From: Myxococcales bacterium
GTDB lineage: Bacteria; Myxococcota_A; Bradymonadia; UBA7976; UBA1532
Assembly (NCBI GenBank): GCA_020633435.1
Contig: JACKDP010000005.1
Location: forward strand, 186,001 to 250,000
Direction: 5' to 3'
DNA: 64,000 bases
The notes under the pieces: model-generated
Told to the model about the DNA's origin: nothing
The model's database searches: none
What the model saw: the letters and a program-made list of their open reading frames with translations, nothing else
Translations under genes and position numbers: made by a program
Shown: positions 1-9,500 of the stretch, in pieces
Layout: each line of letters starts with the position of its first letter
Numbering within the stretch: position 1 is the first letter of the stretch

Positions 1-2
1 GC

Positions 3-3000
3 CCCGACGCCGGCCGCGAGGTCGTCTGGGAGATCTTCGACGGCAAGGACAACAAGGTCGAGCGCATCGCCACCGAGACGGACGCCTATGGCGTGACGAG
101 CGGCAAGTTCGAGCTGGCCCGCGAGGTGAACCAGGGCCGCTACCGCATCGTGGCGACGGTGGGCGACACGGTCACCGAGAAGACCGTCAACGTCGAGCGC
201 TACGCCCTGCCCAAGTTCGACCTCGACCTGGATCTGGACCGGGAGGTCTACTTCGCCGGCGACACGATGACGGGCACCATCCGGGCCCGGTACTTCTTTG
301 GCCAGGCGGTGGCCGGCGGCACGGTGAGCCTGAGCGCCAGCACCCTCGACGCGGGCGAGACCGTCTTCGCGGAGCTGCACGGCGCCACCAACGAGGAGGG
401 CCTGTACCGCTTCGAGCTGCGCGTGCCCGACTACCTCGTCGGCCAGCCCCTCGAGCAGGGCGGGGCGCTGCTGCAGCTCGCGCTGGAGGTCACCGACACG
501 GCGGGCCAGGCGCGCTCCGTGAGCCGCACCGTGCGCGTCGCCAAGGGCCCGCTGGAGGTGGCGGTCGTCCCCGAGAGCGGCACGTATGTAGCCGGCATCG
601 AACAGAAGCTGCTGCTGCGCAGCCTGGACGCCGCCGGGCACCCGGTGGCCGCGACGTTCGAGCTGACGGTCAACGGCGTGGCCCAGCCCCCGGTCGACAC
701 CGACGCCAACGGCCTGGGCAGCGCCGTCGTCTTCTCCCGCGAGACGCAGCTCGCCGTGCAGGTGCGCGCCACCCGCGGCGATGACGAGATCGAGGGCACC
801 TACACCTTCGTGGCGGGCGATCCGTCACCGGACGGCGCCGTGCTCGTCCGCACCGACAAGGCCCTGTACCGCGTGGGCGACGTGCTGAAGCTCGACGCCG
901 AGGTGGTCGGCGCCCCCGACCGCGTCTTCATGGACGTCGTGCGCGGCGGCCAGACGGTGCTGACCGAGGTGCTCAAGCCCGACGGTGACGGCCACGCCAC
1001 CTACGACCTGACGCTCACCCCGGACCACGCCGGCCCCCTCAAGGTCAGCGTCTACTACCTGGCGCAGGGCAGCACGCTGCGCCGCGACCAGGCCACCGTC
1101 TACGTCGATCTGGCCAGCCAGCTCAGCGTCGAGATGACCACCGACCGGCCGGTCTACGCGCCGGGCGAGGAGGCCCTGCTGACGGTGAAGGTCACCGACG
1201 GCGACGGCGTGGGCCGCGCGGCGGCCGTGGGCCTGCAGGGCGTGGACGAGGCCGTCTACAGCCTCATGGAGTTCCGCCCCGGCCTCGAGAACACCTACTT
1301 CCGCATCGAGGGCGAGCTGGGCCAGCCCCGCTACCAGGTGGGCGTGCCCGGCCTCGCGACGCTGGTGAGCGGCGGCGGCGCCGACCAGGATCCCGTCCGC
1401 CAGGCCCAGGCCGAGCTGCTCTTCGCCGCCTCCGGCGACGACGCCCTGCAGCCCATCGCCATCAACACCTTCAAGGAGGCCCTCGCCGCCGTCCCGGGCC
1501 TCATCCGCCCGGCGCTGCAGCAGGGCTTCGACGCCTTCACGGCCCGGCTGGAGGAGGCCGCCCGCGCCACCGGCAGCCCCGAGGCCTTCGACGTGGCCGG
1601 CTGGGTCGGCCGCAACAGCCGCAGCCTCTACGATCCCTGGGGCCAGCCGATGGTCGTCGAGCACACGGGCGGCTGGCAGATCCGCGCCACCAGCTACGGC
1701 CCCGACGAGCTGGCGGACACCGCGGACGACCAGACGCTCACCGTGGACGTCGCGCAGCGCGTCTTCCCGCCGCCCCCGGCCCCCGAGGGGGAGTGGGGCG
1801 GCGCCCCCAACGCGGGCGGCGGCGGCGACTTCGACAACGACGCCGACGGCCTGGCCGACGCCCCCGCCGACGAGCGCGACGACGGGGCGGGCGGCGGCGT
1901 CCGCGTCCGCCGGAACTTCCCCGAGACGCTCTTCGTCGAGCCCTCGCTCATCACCAACGGCGACGGCACCGCCACGATGCGCGTCCCGCTGGCCGACAGC
2001 ATCACCACCTGGCGCGTGAGCGCCCTCGCCAACAGCCAGGACGGCCTGCTGGGCAGCAACGACGCGGGGATCCGGGTCTTCCAGGACTTCTTCGTCGACA
2101 TCGACTTCCCGGCCACCCTGACCCGCGGCGACGAGTTCCACGTGCCCGTGGCCCTCTACAACTACCTGGAGGTGCCCCAGGTCGTGACGCTCACCGTGCA
2201 GGAGGAGGACTGGTTCAGCCTGCTCGGCGACCGCGTCATCCAGGTGCCCCTGGACGCCGGCGAGGTGGCCGGCGTGCGCATCCCCGTCCGCGTCGAGCGC
2301 GTGGGCGTGCACGAGCTGACCGTCATCGCCCAGGGTGAGGAGCTCGCCGACGGCGTGGCCCGCGCCGTCCTCGTCGAGCCGGACGGCCAGAAGGTCGAGG
2401 GGGTCATCAGCGGCGCCCTCGACGGCAACGTCACCAAGACCGTGACCATCCCCGGCGACGCGGTGCCCGACTCCGGCGCCCTGTTCGTCAAGCTCTTCCC
2501 CGGTGTGTTCAGCCAGGTCGTCGATGGCATGGATGGCATCCTGCAGATGCCGAGCGGCTGCTTCGAGCAGACCAGCAGCACCACCTGGCCCAACGTCCTC
2601 GTGGCGAAGTACATGGAGGAGACCGACGGCGGGAACCCGGAGACCCTGGCCCGCGCCCACGAGTACATCAACACCGGCTACCAGCGCCTGCTGACCTTCG
2701 AGGTGCCCGGCGGCGGCTTCGAGTGGTTCGGCAGCCCGCCCAGCCACACCGTGCTCACCGCGTACGGCCTGCTCGAGTTCACCGACATGGCCACCGTGCG
2801 CACCGTCGACGCCGACATGATCGCCCGCACCCGCGCCTGGCTCCTGAGCCAGCAGAAGGACGACGGCCGCTGGGAGACCACCCGCGGCTACGACGAGACG
2901 GGGCAGCTCAGCGACCCCGTGCCCGTCACCGGCTACATCGCCTTCGCCCTGGCGGCCGCGGGCGAGCGCAGCGCCGCCCTCGACAAGGCCAAGACGTTCC

Positions 3001-3995
3001 TCATCGGCCACGAGGCCGAGATGGGCACCTACAGCCTGGCCCTCGCCGCCAACTTCATGGTGGCCTACCAGCCCGACGACCCCTTCACGGGCCGCCTGCT
3101 GGAGCGCCTGAGCGGCACCGTCGAGGCCCTCGTCGAGGGCGCCGCCGGGCAGCACTGGCAGACGGACGAGCAGACGACCACCTACGGCATGGGCGAGCCG
3201 GCCTACATCGAGACCACCGCCCTCGCCACCCACGCGCTGCTCGCCGCCCGGGCCTACCCCGCCGTGGCCGACCAGGCCCTCGCCTGGCTCGTCACCAAGA
3301 AGAGCCCGAGCGGCGCCTGGGGCAGCACCGCCGGCACCGTCTGGACCATCAAGTGCCTGCTCAAGAGCCTGCAGGGCGGCCGCGACGACAACGCCAACGC
3401 CACCGTCCGCGTGCTGCTCGACGGCGTGGAGCGCGCCAGCTTCCGCGTCACCCCCGAGACCAGCGACGTCATGCGCCAGGCCGACCTGACCGCCTGGATC
3501 ACGCCTGGCCAGCCCCAGGAGGTCATGCTCGTCCAGGAGGGGGAGGGCAACCTGCAGTACGGCATCGTGCACCGCCACCACACCCCGTGGGTCGAGAGCC
3601 CGCCCGCCGAGGGCCCCCTGGCCATCGAGGTCAGCTACGACCGCACCGACCTGGCCGTGGACGACACCGTGACGGCCACCGTCGTCGTCACCAACAACGA
3701 CCTCGACTTCGCCGACATGGTGATGGTCGACCTGGGCATCCCCCCCGGCTTCGACCTCGTCCGCCAGGACCTCGACGCCCTGGTGGGCCAGCAGGTCTTC
3801 CGCCGGTACGAGGCCACCGAGCGCCAGCTGCTCGTCTACCTGGACGCCGTGATGCCCGACCAGCCCATCGAGTTCAGCTACCGGCTCGTGGCCCGCGATC
3901 CCATCCGCGCCCAGGCCCCGCGCAGCCGGATCTACAGCTACTACAACCCCCAGGTCGGCGCCGAGGCCCTGCCCATCGAGTTCCGCGTCGACTGA
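3..3995 (+). CDS. Alpha-2-macroglobulin family protein (5' end missing)
   Basis: The reading frame is open from the first bases of the window, so this is the 3' part (1330 codons) of a longer gene. Bacterial alpha-2-macroglobulins are periplasmic or surface protease traps. The thioester motif PSGCFEQ is intact (CFEQ at 2559-2570). It is preceded by MG-type beta domains and by the A2M block around FPETLFVEP and LADSITTWRV. A helical thioester domain follows (to about 3500), then a C-terminal receptor-binding-like beta domain that includes NNDLDFADMVMVDLG. Where animal A2Ms carry the bait region there is a flexible Pro/Gly/Asp-rich stretch (about 1768-1915) ending in RVRR, a plausible protease-cleavage bait. 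The signal peptide and lipobox would lie upstream of the window. The neighbouring PEP-utilising gene is convergent and ends 3 bp away. Family assignment is secure; the protease target is unknown. Confidence 0.93.
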   Translation, partial: PDAGREVVWEIFDGKDNKVERIATETDAYGVTSGKFELAREVNQGRYRIVATVGDTVTEKTVNVERYALPKFDLDLDLDREVYFAGDTMTGTIRARYFFGQAVAGGTVSLSASTLDAGETVFAELHGATNEEGLYRFELRVPDYLVGQPLEQGGALLQLALEVTDTAGQARSVSRTVRVAKGPLEVAVVPESGTYVAGIEQKLLLRSLDAAGHPVAATFELTVNGVAQPPVDTDANGLGSAVVFSRETQLAVQVRATRGDDEIEGTYTFVAGDPSPDGAVLVRTDKALYRVGDVLKLDAEVVGAPDRVFMDVVRGGQTVLTEVLKPDGDGHATYDLTLTPDHAGPLKVSVYYLAQGSTLRRDQATVYVDLASQLSVEMTTDRPVYAPGEEALLTVKVTDGDGVGRAAAVGLQGVDEAVYSLMEFRPGLENTYFRIEGELGQPRYQVGVPGLATLVSGGGADQDPVRQAQAELLFAASGDDALQPIAINTFKEALAAVPGLIRPALQQGFDAFTARLEEAARATGSPEAFDVAGWVGRNSRSLYDPWGQPMVVEHTGGWQIRATSYGPDELADTADDQTLTVDVAQRVFPPPPAPEGEWGGAPNAGGGGDFDNDADGLADAPADERDDGAGGGVRVRRNFPETLFVEPSLITNGDGTATMRVPLADSITTWRVSALANSQDGLLGSNDAGIRVFQDFFVDIDFPATLTRGDEFHVPVALYNYLEVPQVVTLTVQEEDWFSLLGDRVIQVPLDAGEVAGVRIPVRVERVGVHELTVIAQGEELADGVARAVLVEPDGQKVEGVISGALDGNVTKTVTIPGDAVPDSGALFVKLFPGVFSQVVDGMDGILQMPSGCFEQTSSTTWPNVLVAKYMEETDGGNPETLARAHEYINTGYQRLLTFEVPGGGFEWFGSPPSHTVLTAYGLLEFTDMATVRTVDADMIARTRAWLLSQQKDDGRWETTRGYDETGQLSDPVPVTGYIAFALAAAGERSAALDKAKTFLIGHEAEMGTYSLALAANFMVAYQPDDPFTGRLLERLSGTVEALVEGAAGQHWQTDEQTTTYGMGEPAYIETTALATHALLAARAYPAVADQALAWLVTKKSPSGAWGSTAGTVWTIKCLLKSLQGGRDDNANATVRVLLDGVERASFRVTPETSDVMRQADLTAWITPGQPQEVMLVQEGEGNLQYGIVHRHHTPWVESPPAEGPLAIEVSYDRTDLAVDDTVTATVVVTNNDLDFADMVMVDLGIPPGFDLVRQDLDALVGQQVFRRYEATERQLLVYLDAVMPDQPIEFSYRLVARDPIRAQAPRSRIYSYYNPQVGAEALPIEFRVD

Positions 3996-3997
3996 GG

Positions 3998-6394
3998 TCA
4001 GCCGGGCGCGTCGGGCAGCGGGATGACCGCGCCCGACGTGCCATCCACCCGCACGCGCTGCCCGTCGCGCAGGCGCCGGGTGGCCCCCACCACGCCCACC
4101 ACCGCCGGCAGGCCCAGCTCCCGCGCGATGACCGCGCCATGGGTCATCAGGCCGCCCACCTCCGTCACCAGGCCCGCCGCCACCAGGAAGTGGGGCGTCC
4201 AGCCCGGATCGGTGCCCGTCGTGACCAGGATGTCGCCGGGGGCGAGCGTGGCCGTGGCGGCGTCCAGGATGACGCGGGCCCGCCCCTCGACGACGCCCAC
4301 CGACACGCCGAGGCCCGGCAGCGCGCCCGGCGGCAGGTCGGTCCGGTCGCTGGCCTGGTCGAGCACCTCGCCCTCGGAGGTCATCACCCGCGGTCCCCGG
4401 AGCGCCTGGTGGTGGCGGTGCGAGGCCTCCCGCTGGCGGACGAGATCTGCGTCCACGGGCTCGCCGCAGGCCGCCGCCTCCAGCTCGTCGAACGTCAGCC
4501 AGCGGGCGTCCTCGACCCGGGCCAGCGCGCCCTCGGCCACCAGGCGGGCCGCCTCGCGCCAGAGCGCCTGCTTGTACCGCCAGAACCGCTGGATCAGGCC
4601 GAACTTCGGGGACTCCCGGAAGCCGCTGAAGGCCCGCAGCCGCGCGATCTGGGCCTGCACCTCCGCGACGACGGCCTCCCCCCGCGGGGCCAGCCGGGCC
4701 AGCACCTCGGCCTCCAGGGCCTCGGCCTGGGCCACCCCGCGCGCCCGCCGTCGCGCCGCCTCTCCGGGCTCGAAGTGCTCGACATGACTCAGGATTGCCG
4801 AGAACAGGGCGCCTGGCCGCTCCCGCCAGCGCGGCCGCGTGACGTCGATCTCCCCGGGGCAGCGCGCGCCGAACGCGTCGAGCCAGGCGGTGAGGGCGGC
4901 GGCGGCCTGGGGCCCGCCCGGCACCTGCGCGAGGGCGTCGAGGGCGCGGGCGTCCTCGGGGTCCGCGGCCCGCAGATGCGCCACGACCGCCGGCCAGGGG
5001 CGCAGCGCGTCGGCCACGTCCAGCAGCCCGAGCCCGAGCGCGGTGGTGACGCTCGGCGGCCCCGACCGCCCGAGCACGTCCGCGGCGGCCTGCACCCCGA
5101 GCCAGTCCGCCAGCCGGTCGTTCAGCCACCAGGCCGCCTCCATGCCGGCCATGATGGCCGGGTGGCTGGCCCGCAGCTCGGCCTGGAGCGTGGGCACGTC
5201 GGCCCGGATGCGCGCGAAGACCGCGAGCCCCTGCGCCTCGGCGAGCGCCGCCTCGAGCGCCGCGAGGGACGCCGCCGTCTCGGCCAGCAGGGCGTCGACG
5301 AGGCGGGCGTCCGGCGGGGCGTCGGGTCGCGGCGCCGACGGAGGCGGGGCGTCGGGGCGCGGCGGCACGAACCCCGCCGGCACCCGCCCGAGGGCCGCGC
5401 CGATGAGCGGATCGGACCGCCCGAGCGCCCCCAGCAAGGCGGCCCGGCTGCCCGGCGCCGCCAGGGCCGGGGCCACGTCGACGAACAGCCGCCCGCCCGC
5501 CGCCGCCATCGGCCGCAGCGCGACGCGCTGGAAGAGCGACAGCCCCAGGGGCGCCATCGCGTCCGTCATCATCTGCTGGTGGCCCACCGACACGTAGACC
5601 CGAGGCGCCGCGTCCGCCTCGACGGGCACCGGGAAGAGCGCCGTGATCGGGCGGCTCTGCACCAGGTGAAAGCCCGCCGCGTCCAGGCACCACTCGAGGT
5701 CTTGCGGGCCGCCGAAGGCCACCTCCACCTGCCGGCCCAGGGCCACCAGGGCGCGCACCTGGTCGTCCGTCAGCAGCGCCCGCGCGGCGGCGTCGTCGGC
5801 CTCCACCGCGTCGCCCCGCACCCGGAACCCCGCCGGCTGCACCCGCCCGGCCACCAGCCCCTCGGCCAGCCCGGCCACGGCCTCCACCCGCGCCACCCGC
5901 CGGTGGCCGCTCACCGGATCGGCCGTGAAGAGCACCCCCGCGGCGGTGGGCGCGACCATCCGCTGCACCACCACGGCCATCGGCGACGCCGGCAGCCCCC
6001 GGGCCTGCCGATACGCCACCGCGCGGGCGGACGAGGCCGACCGCCAGCACGCCACGACGCCGGCCAGCACCGCCTCGGCGCCCTCCACCCCCAGGAAGGA
6101 GTCATGCAGCCCGGCGAAAGACGCCGCCGCGCCATCCTCACCCACCGCGCTCGACCGCACCGCCACCGGCCCCGGCAGCCCCGCGAGCCGCTCCACGATG
6201 GCCGCCGCCACCTCCGCCGGCACCGGCCCGTCGGGGGCCTGCCAGCGCTCGAACGCCGCGGTCGTCACGCAGAACCCCGGCGGCACGGACACCCCCGGCA
6301 GCCGCGCCAGCGCCGCCAGCCCCGCGCCCTTGCCGCCCACCTGGTCGGCCGACGCCGCCTCGATGTCGTCGAACCCGAGCACCCACGCGGTCAT
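3998..6394 (-). CDS. PEP-utilising phosphotransferase, rifampicin phosphotransferase-like
   Basis: A 798-residue protein with an N-terminal PPDK/PEP-synthase ATP-grasp domain (GGKGAGLAAL at the start; AVRSSAVGEDGAAASFAG; ADPVSG) and a C-terminal swivelling phosphohistidine domain (GGLMTHGAVIARELGLPAVVG). It stops right after that domain, so the PEP/pyruvate TIM barrel of true PEP synthase or PPDK is absent. The THG form of the histidine motif and the order ATP-grasp, variable middle domain, His domain match rifampicin phosphotransferases and related antibiotic- or small-molecule-phosphorylating enzymes, which move the beta-phosphate of ATP through the histidine. The middle domain decides the substrate and cannot be read from sequence here. 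An AGGAGGGG ribosome site precedes the ATG and a promoter lies just upstream. It could instead be an uncharacterised dikinase-like enzyme. Confidence 0.85.
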   Translation of the reverse strand: MTAWVLGFDDIEAASADQVGGKGAGLAALARLPGVSVPPGFCVTTAAFERWQAPDGPVPAEVAAAIVERLAGLPGPVAVRSSAVGEDGAAASFAGLHDSFLGVEGAEAVLAGVVACWRSASSARAVAYRQARGLPASPMAVVVQRMVAPTAAGVLFTADPVSGHRRVARVEAVAGLAEGLVAGRVQPAGFRVRGDAVEADDAAARALLTDDQVRALVALGRQVEVAFGGPQDLEWCLDAAGFHLVQSRPITALFPVPVEADAAPRVYVSVGHQQMMTDAMAPLGLSLFQRVALRPMAAAGGRLFVDVAPALAAPGSRAALLGALGRSDPLIGAALGRVPAGFVPPRPDAPPPSAPRPDAPPDARLVDALLAETAASLAALEAALAEAQGLAVFARIRADVPTLQAELRASHPAIMAGMEAAWWLNDRLADWLGVQAAADVLGRSGPPSVTTALGLGLLDVADALRPWPAVVAHLRAADPEDARALDALAQVPGGPQAAAALTAWLDAFGARCPGEIDVTRPRWRERPGALFSAILSHVEHFEPGEAARRRARGVAQAEALEAEVLARLAPRGEAVVAEVQAQIARLRAFSGFRESPKFGLIQRFWRYKQALWREAARLVAEGALARVEDARWLTFDELEAAACGEPVDADLVRQREASHRHHQALRGPRVMTSEGEVLDQASDRTDLPPGALPGLGVSVGVVEGRARVILDAATATLAPGDILVTTGTDPGWTPHFLVAAGLVTEVGGLMTHGAVIARELGLPAVVGVVGATRRLRDGQRVRVDGTSGAVIPLPDAPG

Positions 6395-6422
6395 CGGCCC
6401 CTCCTGCCTGACAAGGGGCGGC

Positions 6423-6451
6423 AGTATAGGGGGTCAGCCATGAGGTGCCAC
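6423..6451 (-). promoter_or_regulatory. Predicted sigma-70 promoter for the PEP-utilising gene
   Basis: On the minus strand, GTGGCA (6451-6446) and TATACT (6428-6423) are separated by exactly 17 bp. The predicted start lies about 22 nt before the ATG at 6394, leaving room for the AGGAGGGG ribosome site. The match is 4/6 and 5/6 to the consensus. Confidence 0.5.
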
Positions 6452-6546
6452 CTCGAATGGGTTCAAGTTCTCGACATCGTTGGGTTTTGCTGGAGTCGGT
6501 GCTGCCAGCCCTTCCACGGCCCGCCGGCCTCCGCGATGATGCACGC

Positions 6547-9500
6547 GTGACCGCGCCGACCATCCTCTTCCTGGGGTCCGTGCCCGATGGCCAGCGGGGG
6601 CTGCGGCTGGACCGCGAGGTGCGGGCGATCGCCGACGCGGTGGGGGCGTCGCTGCGGCTCGTGACGGTCTGGGCGGCGTCGTTCGAGGACTTGCTGGCGG
6701 GGCTGCTGGCGCATCGGCCGGCGGTGGTGCACTTCAGCGGGCACGGTCGGCCGGACGCGCTGCTCTTCGAGGAGGCGGATGGCCGCGCGGCGCCGGCGTC
6801 GCTGGGGGCGCTGGCGGGGCTGTTCGCGGCGGCGCGGGTGCCCGTCGAGGTGGTCGTCTTCAACGCGTGCTACAGCGCGGCGGCGGCGCAGGCGGTGGTG
6901 CCCCATGTGGGGTGCGCCGTGGGGGCCGCCGAGCCCATCGGCGACGCGGCGGCGGTGAAGCTGGCCGGGGCGCTGTACCGGGCGCTGGCCGCCGGGCGCT
7001 CGGCGGCGGAGGCCGTGGCCCTGGGGCGCGTGGCCGTGGAGGGGGCCGGGTTCGAGGGGGCCGAGGAGGTCAAGCTGCTCCACCGGTCCGGCGTGGATCC
7101 GGCGGCGGTGCGGGTGGTGCGGCCGGCGTCGCCGCTGGCGGGTCGGTTGACGCCCGGGACGCAGGCGCTGCCCCGCTACGCCACGCCGGCGCAGTACCTG
7201 GTGGCCCGGTTCGAGGGGGTGGCCTTCGCCGGGCGTGAGGCGCTGCTGGCGGAGCTCGACCGCTGGGCAGACGACGCCGCGCCGGTGGCGGTGCGGCTCG
7301 TCCACGGGCCGGGGGGCGCGGGCAAGACGCGGCTGGCGCAGGCCTGGCTGAAGCGGCGGCGGGCGGACGCGGCGGGGTTCTTCGACGGGCCGCTGGACGC
7401 GGAGGCGGTGGCCGCGCTGGCCGAGACGCCGCGCGCCGACGTCGTCATCGACGGGGCGTCGACGCGGCCCGGGCTGTCGGGGCTGCTGGCGGCGCTCGCG
7501 CGGCGGCTGGCCGAGGGCGGGGCCGGGCGGCTGCGGGTGCTCCTGCTGGCCCGGGGGGACGGGGCGTGGTGGGCGTCGCTGGCGCAGGACGCGGCCATCG
7601 GGGGCCTGCTGGCGGACTCGCCGCCGCCGCTGCGGCTGCCCCCGCTCGTCGAGCCGGCGGACCGGGCCGCGGAGTTCGAGCGCGCGGCGGCTTGCTTCCA
7701 GGCGCTGCGGGGCTGGGCCGGGCTGCCACCGACGCCCGATCTGGCGGACGCGCGGTTCGAGCAGGTGCTCTACCTGCACATGGCCGCCTTCCTGGCCGGG
7801 GAGGGGGCCGCCGTCCCGGCCGAGGCCGTCCTGGGGGCGTTCCTGGATCAGGAGGTGGCGGGCCTGCCGCGCGGGGCGGTGGCGGTGCTGGCCGCGGCGG
7901 CGCTGCGCGGGGGCCTGGCGGACGTCGACGCGCTGGCGCAGGTGGCGACGGCGTTCGGCGAGGAGTCCAGTGAAATCGAGGGGTTGCTGACGCCGCGCGC
8001 CCGCACGGCGGCCCACCTGGTCGCGCCGCTGGCCCCGGACCTGCTGGCCGAAGCGCTGGTCCTGCGGGTGTGGGCGGATGGCCAGCTCTTCCCGGGCTGG
8101 CTCGATCGGGCGATGGCGGGCGCCGATCTGGCGGCCTGGACGGCGGCCTTCACGCTGCTGGGTCGCGCGGAGGGCCTGGACGCCGGGGCGGCGGCCGCGG
8201 CCGAGCGGGCGCTGCTGGCCCTGGGGCGGACGGAGGCGCTGGAGCCCGCGCTCCAGGCGCTCCTGGCGCTGGCGACCTGGACGTCGGACGCCCGGCTGGG
8301 GCCGGCGCTGGCCGAGGCGCTGGCGGCCCACGGCACGGCGGCCGAGGCGGCGGCCTTCGAGCCGCGCCTGCCGATGGAGACGGTGAACCTGGCCGAGGTG
8401 GGGCTCTGGGTCCAGCAGGCGCGGCTGGCCGGCGCCTCGACGCCCATCGAGCGGGCCCGCTGCCTGAACAACGTCGCCATCCGCCTCGCGCGGGTGGGGC
8501 GCGTCGACGAGGGGCGGGCGGCGGCGGCGGAGGCCGTGGACATCCTGCGGGCCCACCCGGAGCTGCCGGCCGGCCTGCTGGCGACGGCCCTCGACACGCT
8601 GGCGACGCAGCTCTCGGCCGTCGGGGCGCGGGAGGAGGCCGTCGCAGCCGGCCGGGAGGCCGTCGAGCACGCCCGTCGGGGGGGCGAGCCGGCGGACGTC
8701 GCGCGGACGCTCGACAACGTGAGCGTCCTGGAGCGGGCCGTCGGAGACTGGGAGGCGGCGCTGGCGGCGTCGACGGAGGCGCTGGCGCTGCACCGGCAGG
8801 CCGGGGATCCGGTGGCGCTGGCGCGCAGCCTCACGAACGCGGGGCTCTGGCTCGGGGGGCTCGGGCGCGGGGCCGAGGGCCTGCCCCTGCTGGCGGAGGC
8901 CGTGGCGCTGCGCCGGCCCCTCGCCGCCGCGCGGCCGGACGCCTTCGAGCCGGCGCTGGCGGCCGCGCTCTCCAACCTGGCCCTGCGCCAGGGGGAGCTG
9001 GGCGAGCCGGAGGCGGCCGTGGCGGCCACCGAGGAGGCGGCGGCCATCCACCGGCGACTGGCGGGGGCGCGGCCCGAGGTGTGGCGGGCGACGCTGGCGG
9101 GGACGCTCAACAACCTGGGCGTCCTGCGGTCGGGGCTGGGCCTGCGGGCCGAGGCGCTCGCGGCGATGGAGGAGGCGCTGGCCGTCCGCCGGGCCCTGGC
9201 GGCCGCGCGGCCCGAGGTCCACGAGGCCGGCCTGGCCGCGGCGCTGTCCAACGTGGCCTTGCTGCGGGCGGCGGTCGGGGCGGTCGACGAGGCGCTGATC
9301 GCGGGCGCGGAGGCGGTGGCCCGCTACCGGGCGCTGGCGGCGGCGCGGCCGGCGGCCTTCGACGGCGAGCTGGGCGTCGCGCTGGACGGGCTGGGGACGT
9401 GGCAGGCCGGCGTCGGCCGGCTGGAGGACGCCCTGGCCTCGGCGCAGGAGGCCGTCGCGGTGTATCGACGCCTCGTGGCCGAGCGCCCGGCGGCCTTCCA

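Noticed and set aside
825..6050. A 1741-codon open frame on the minus strand through the macroglobulin gene and beyond
   Set aside because: It is antisense to clear A2M domains, has Gly/Arg/Ala-dominated composition and no recognisable motif; it is a by-product of very high GC.
3998..6394. PEP synthase (ppsA) or PPDK
   Set aside because: The C-terminal PEP/pyruvate TIM barrel is missing and the phosphohistidine motif is of the THG type.
6445..6546. Upstream ATG extension of the CHAT protein
   Set aside because: The extra 34 residues are not domain-like and overlap the promoter region of the divergent gene; the GTG at 6547 abuts the domain.
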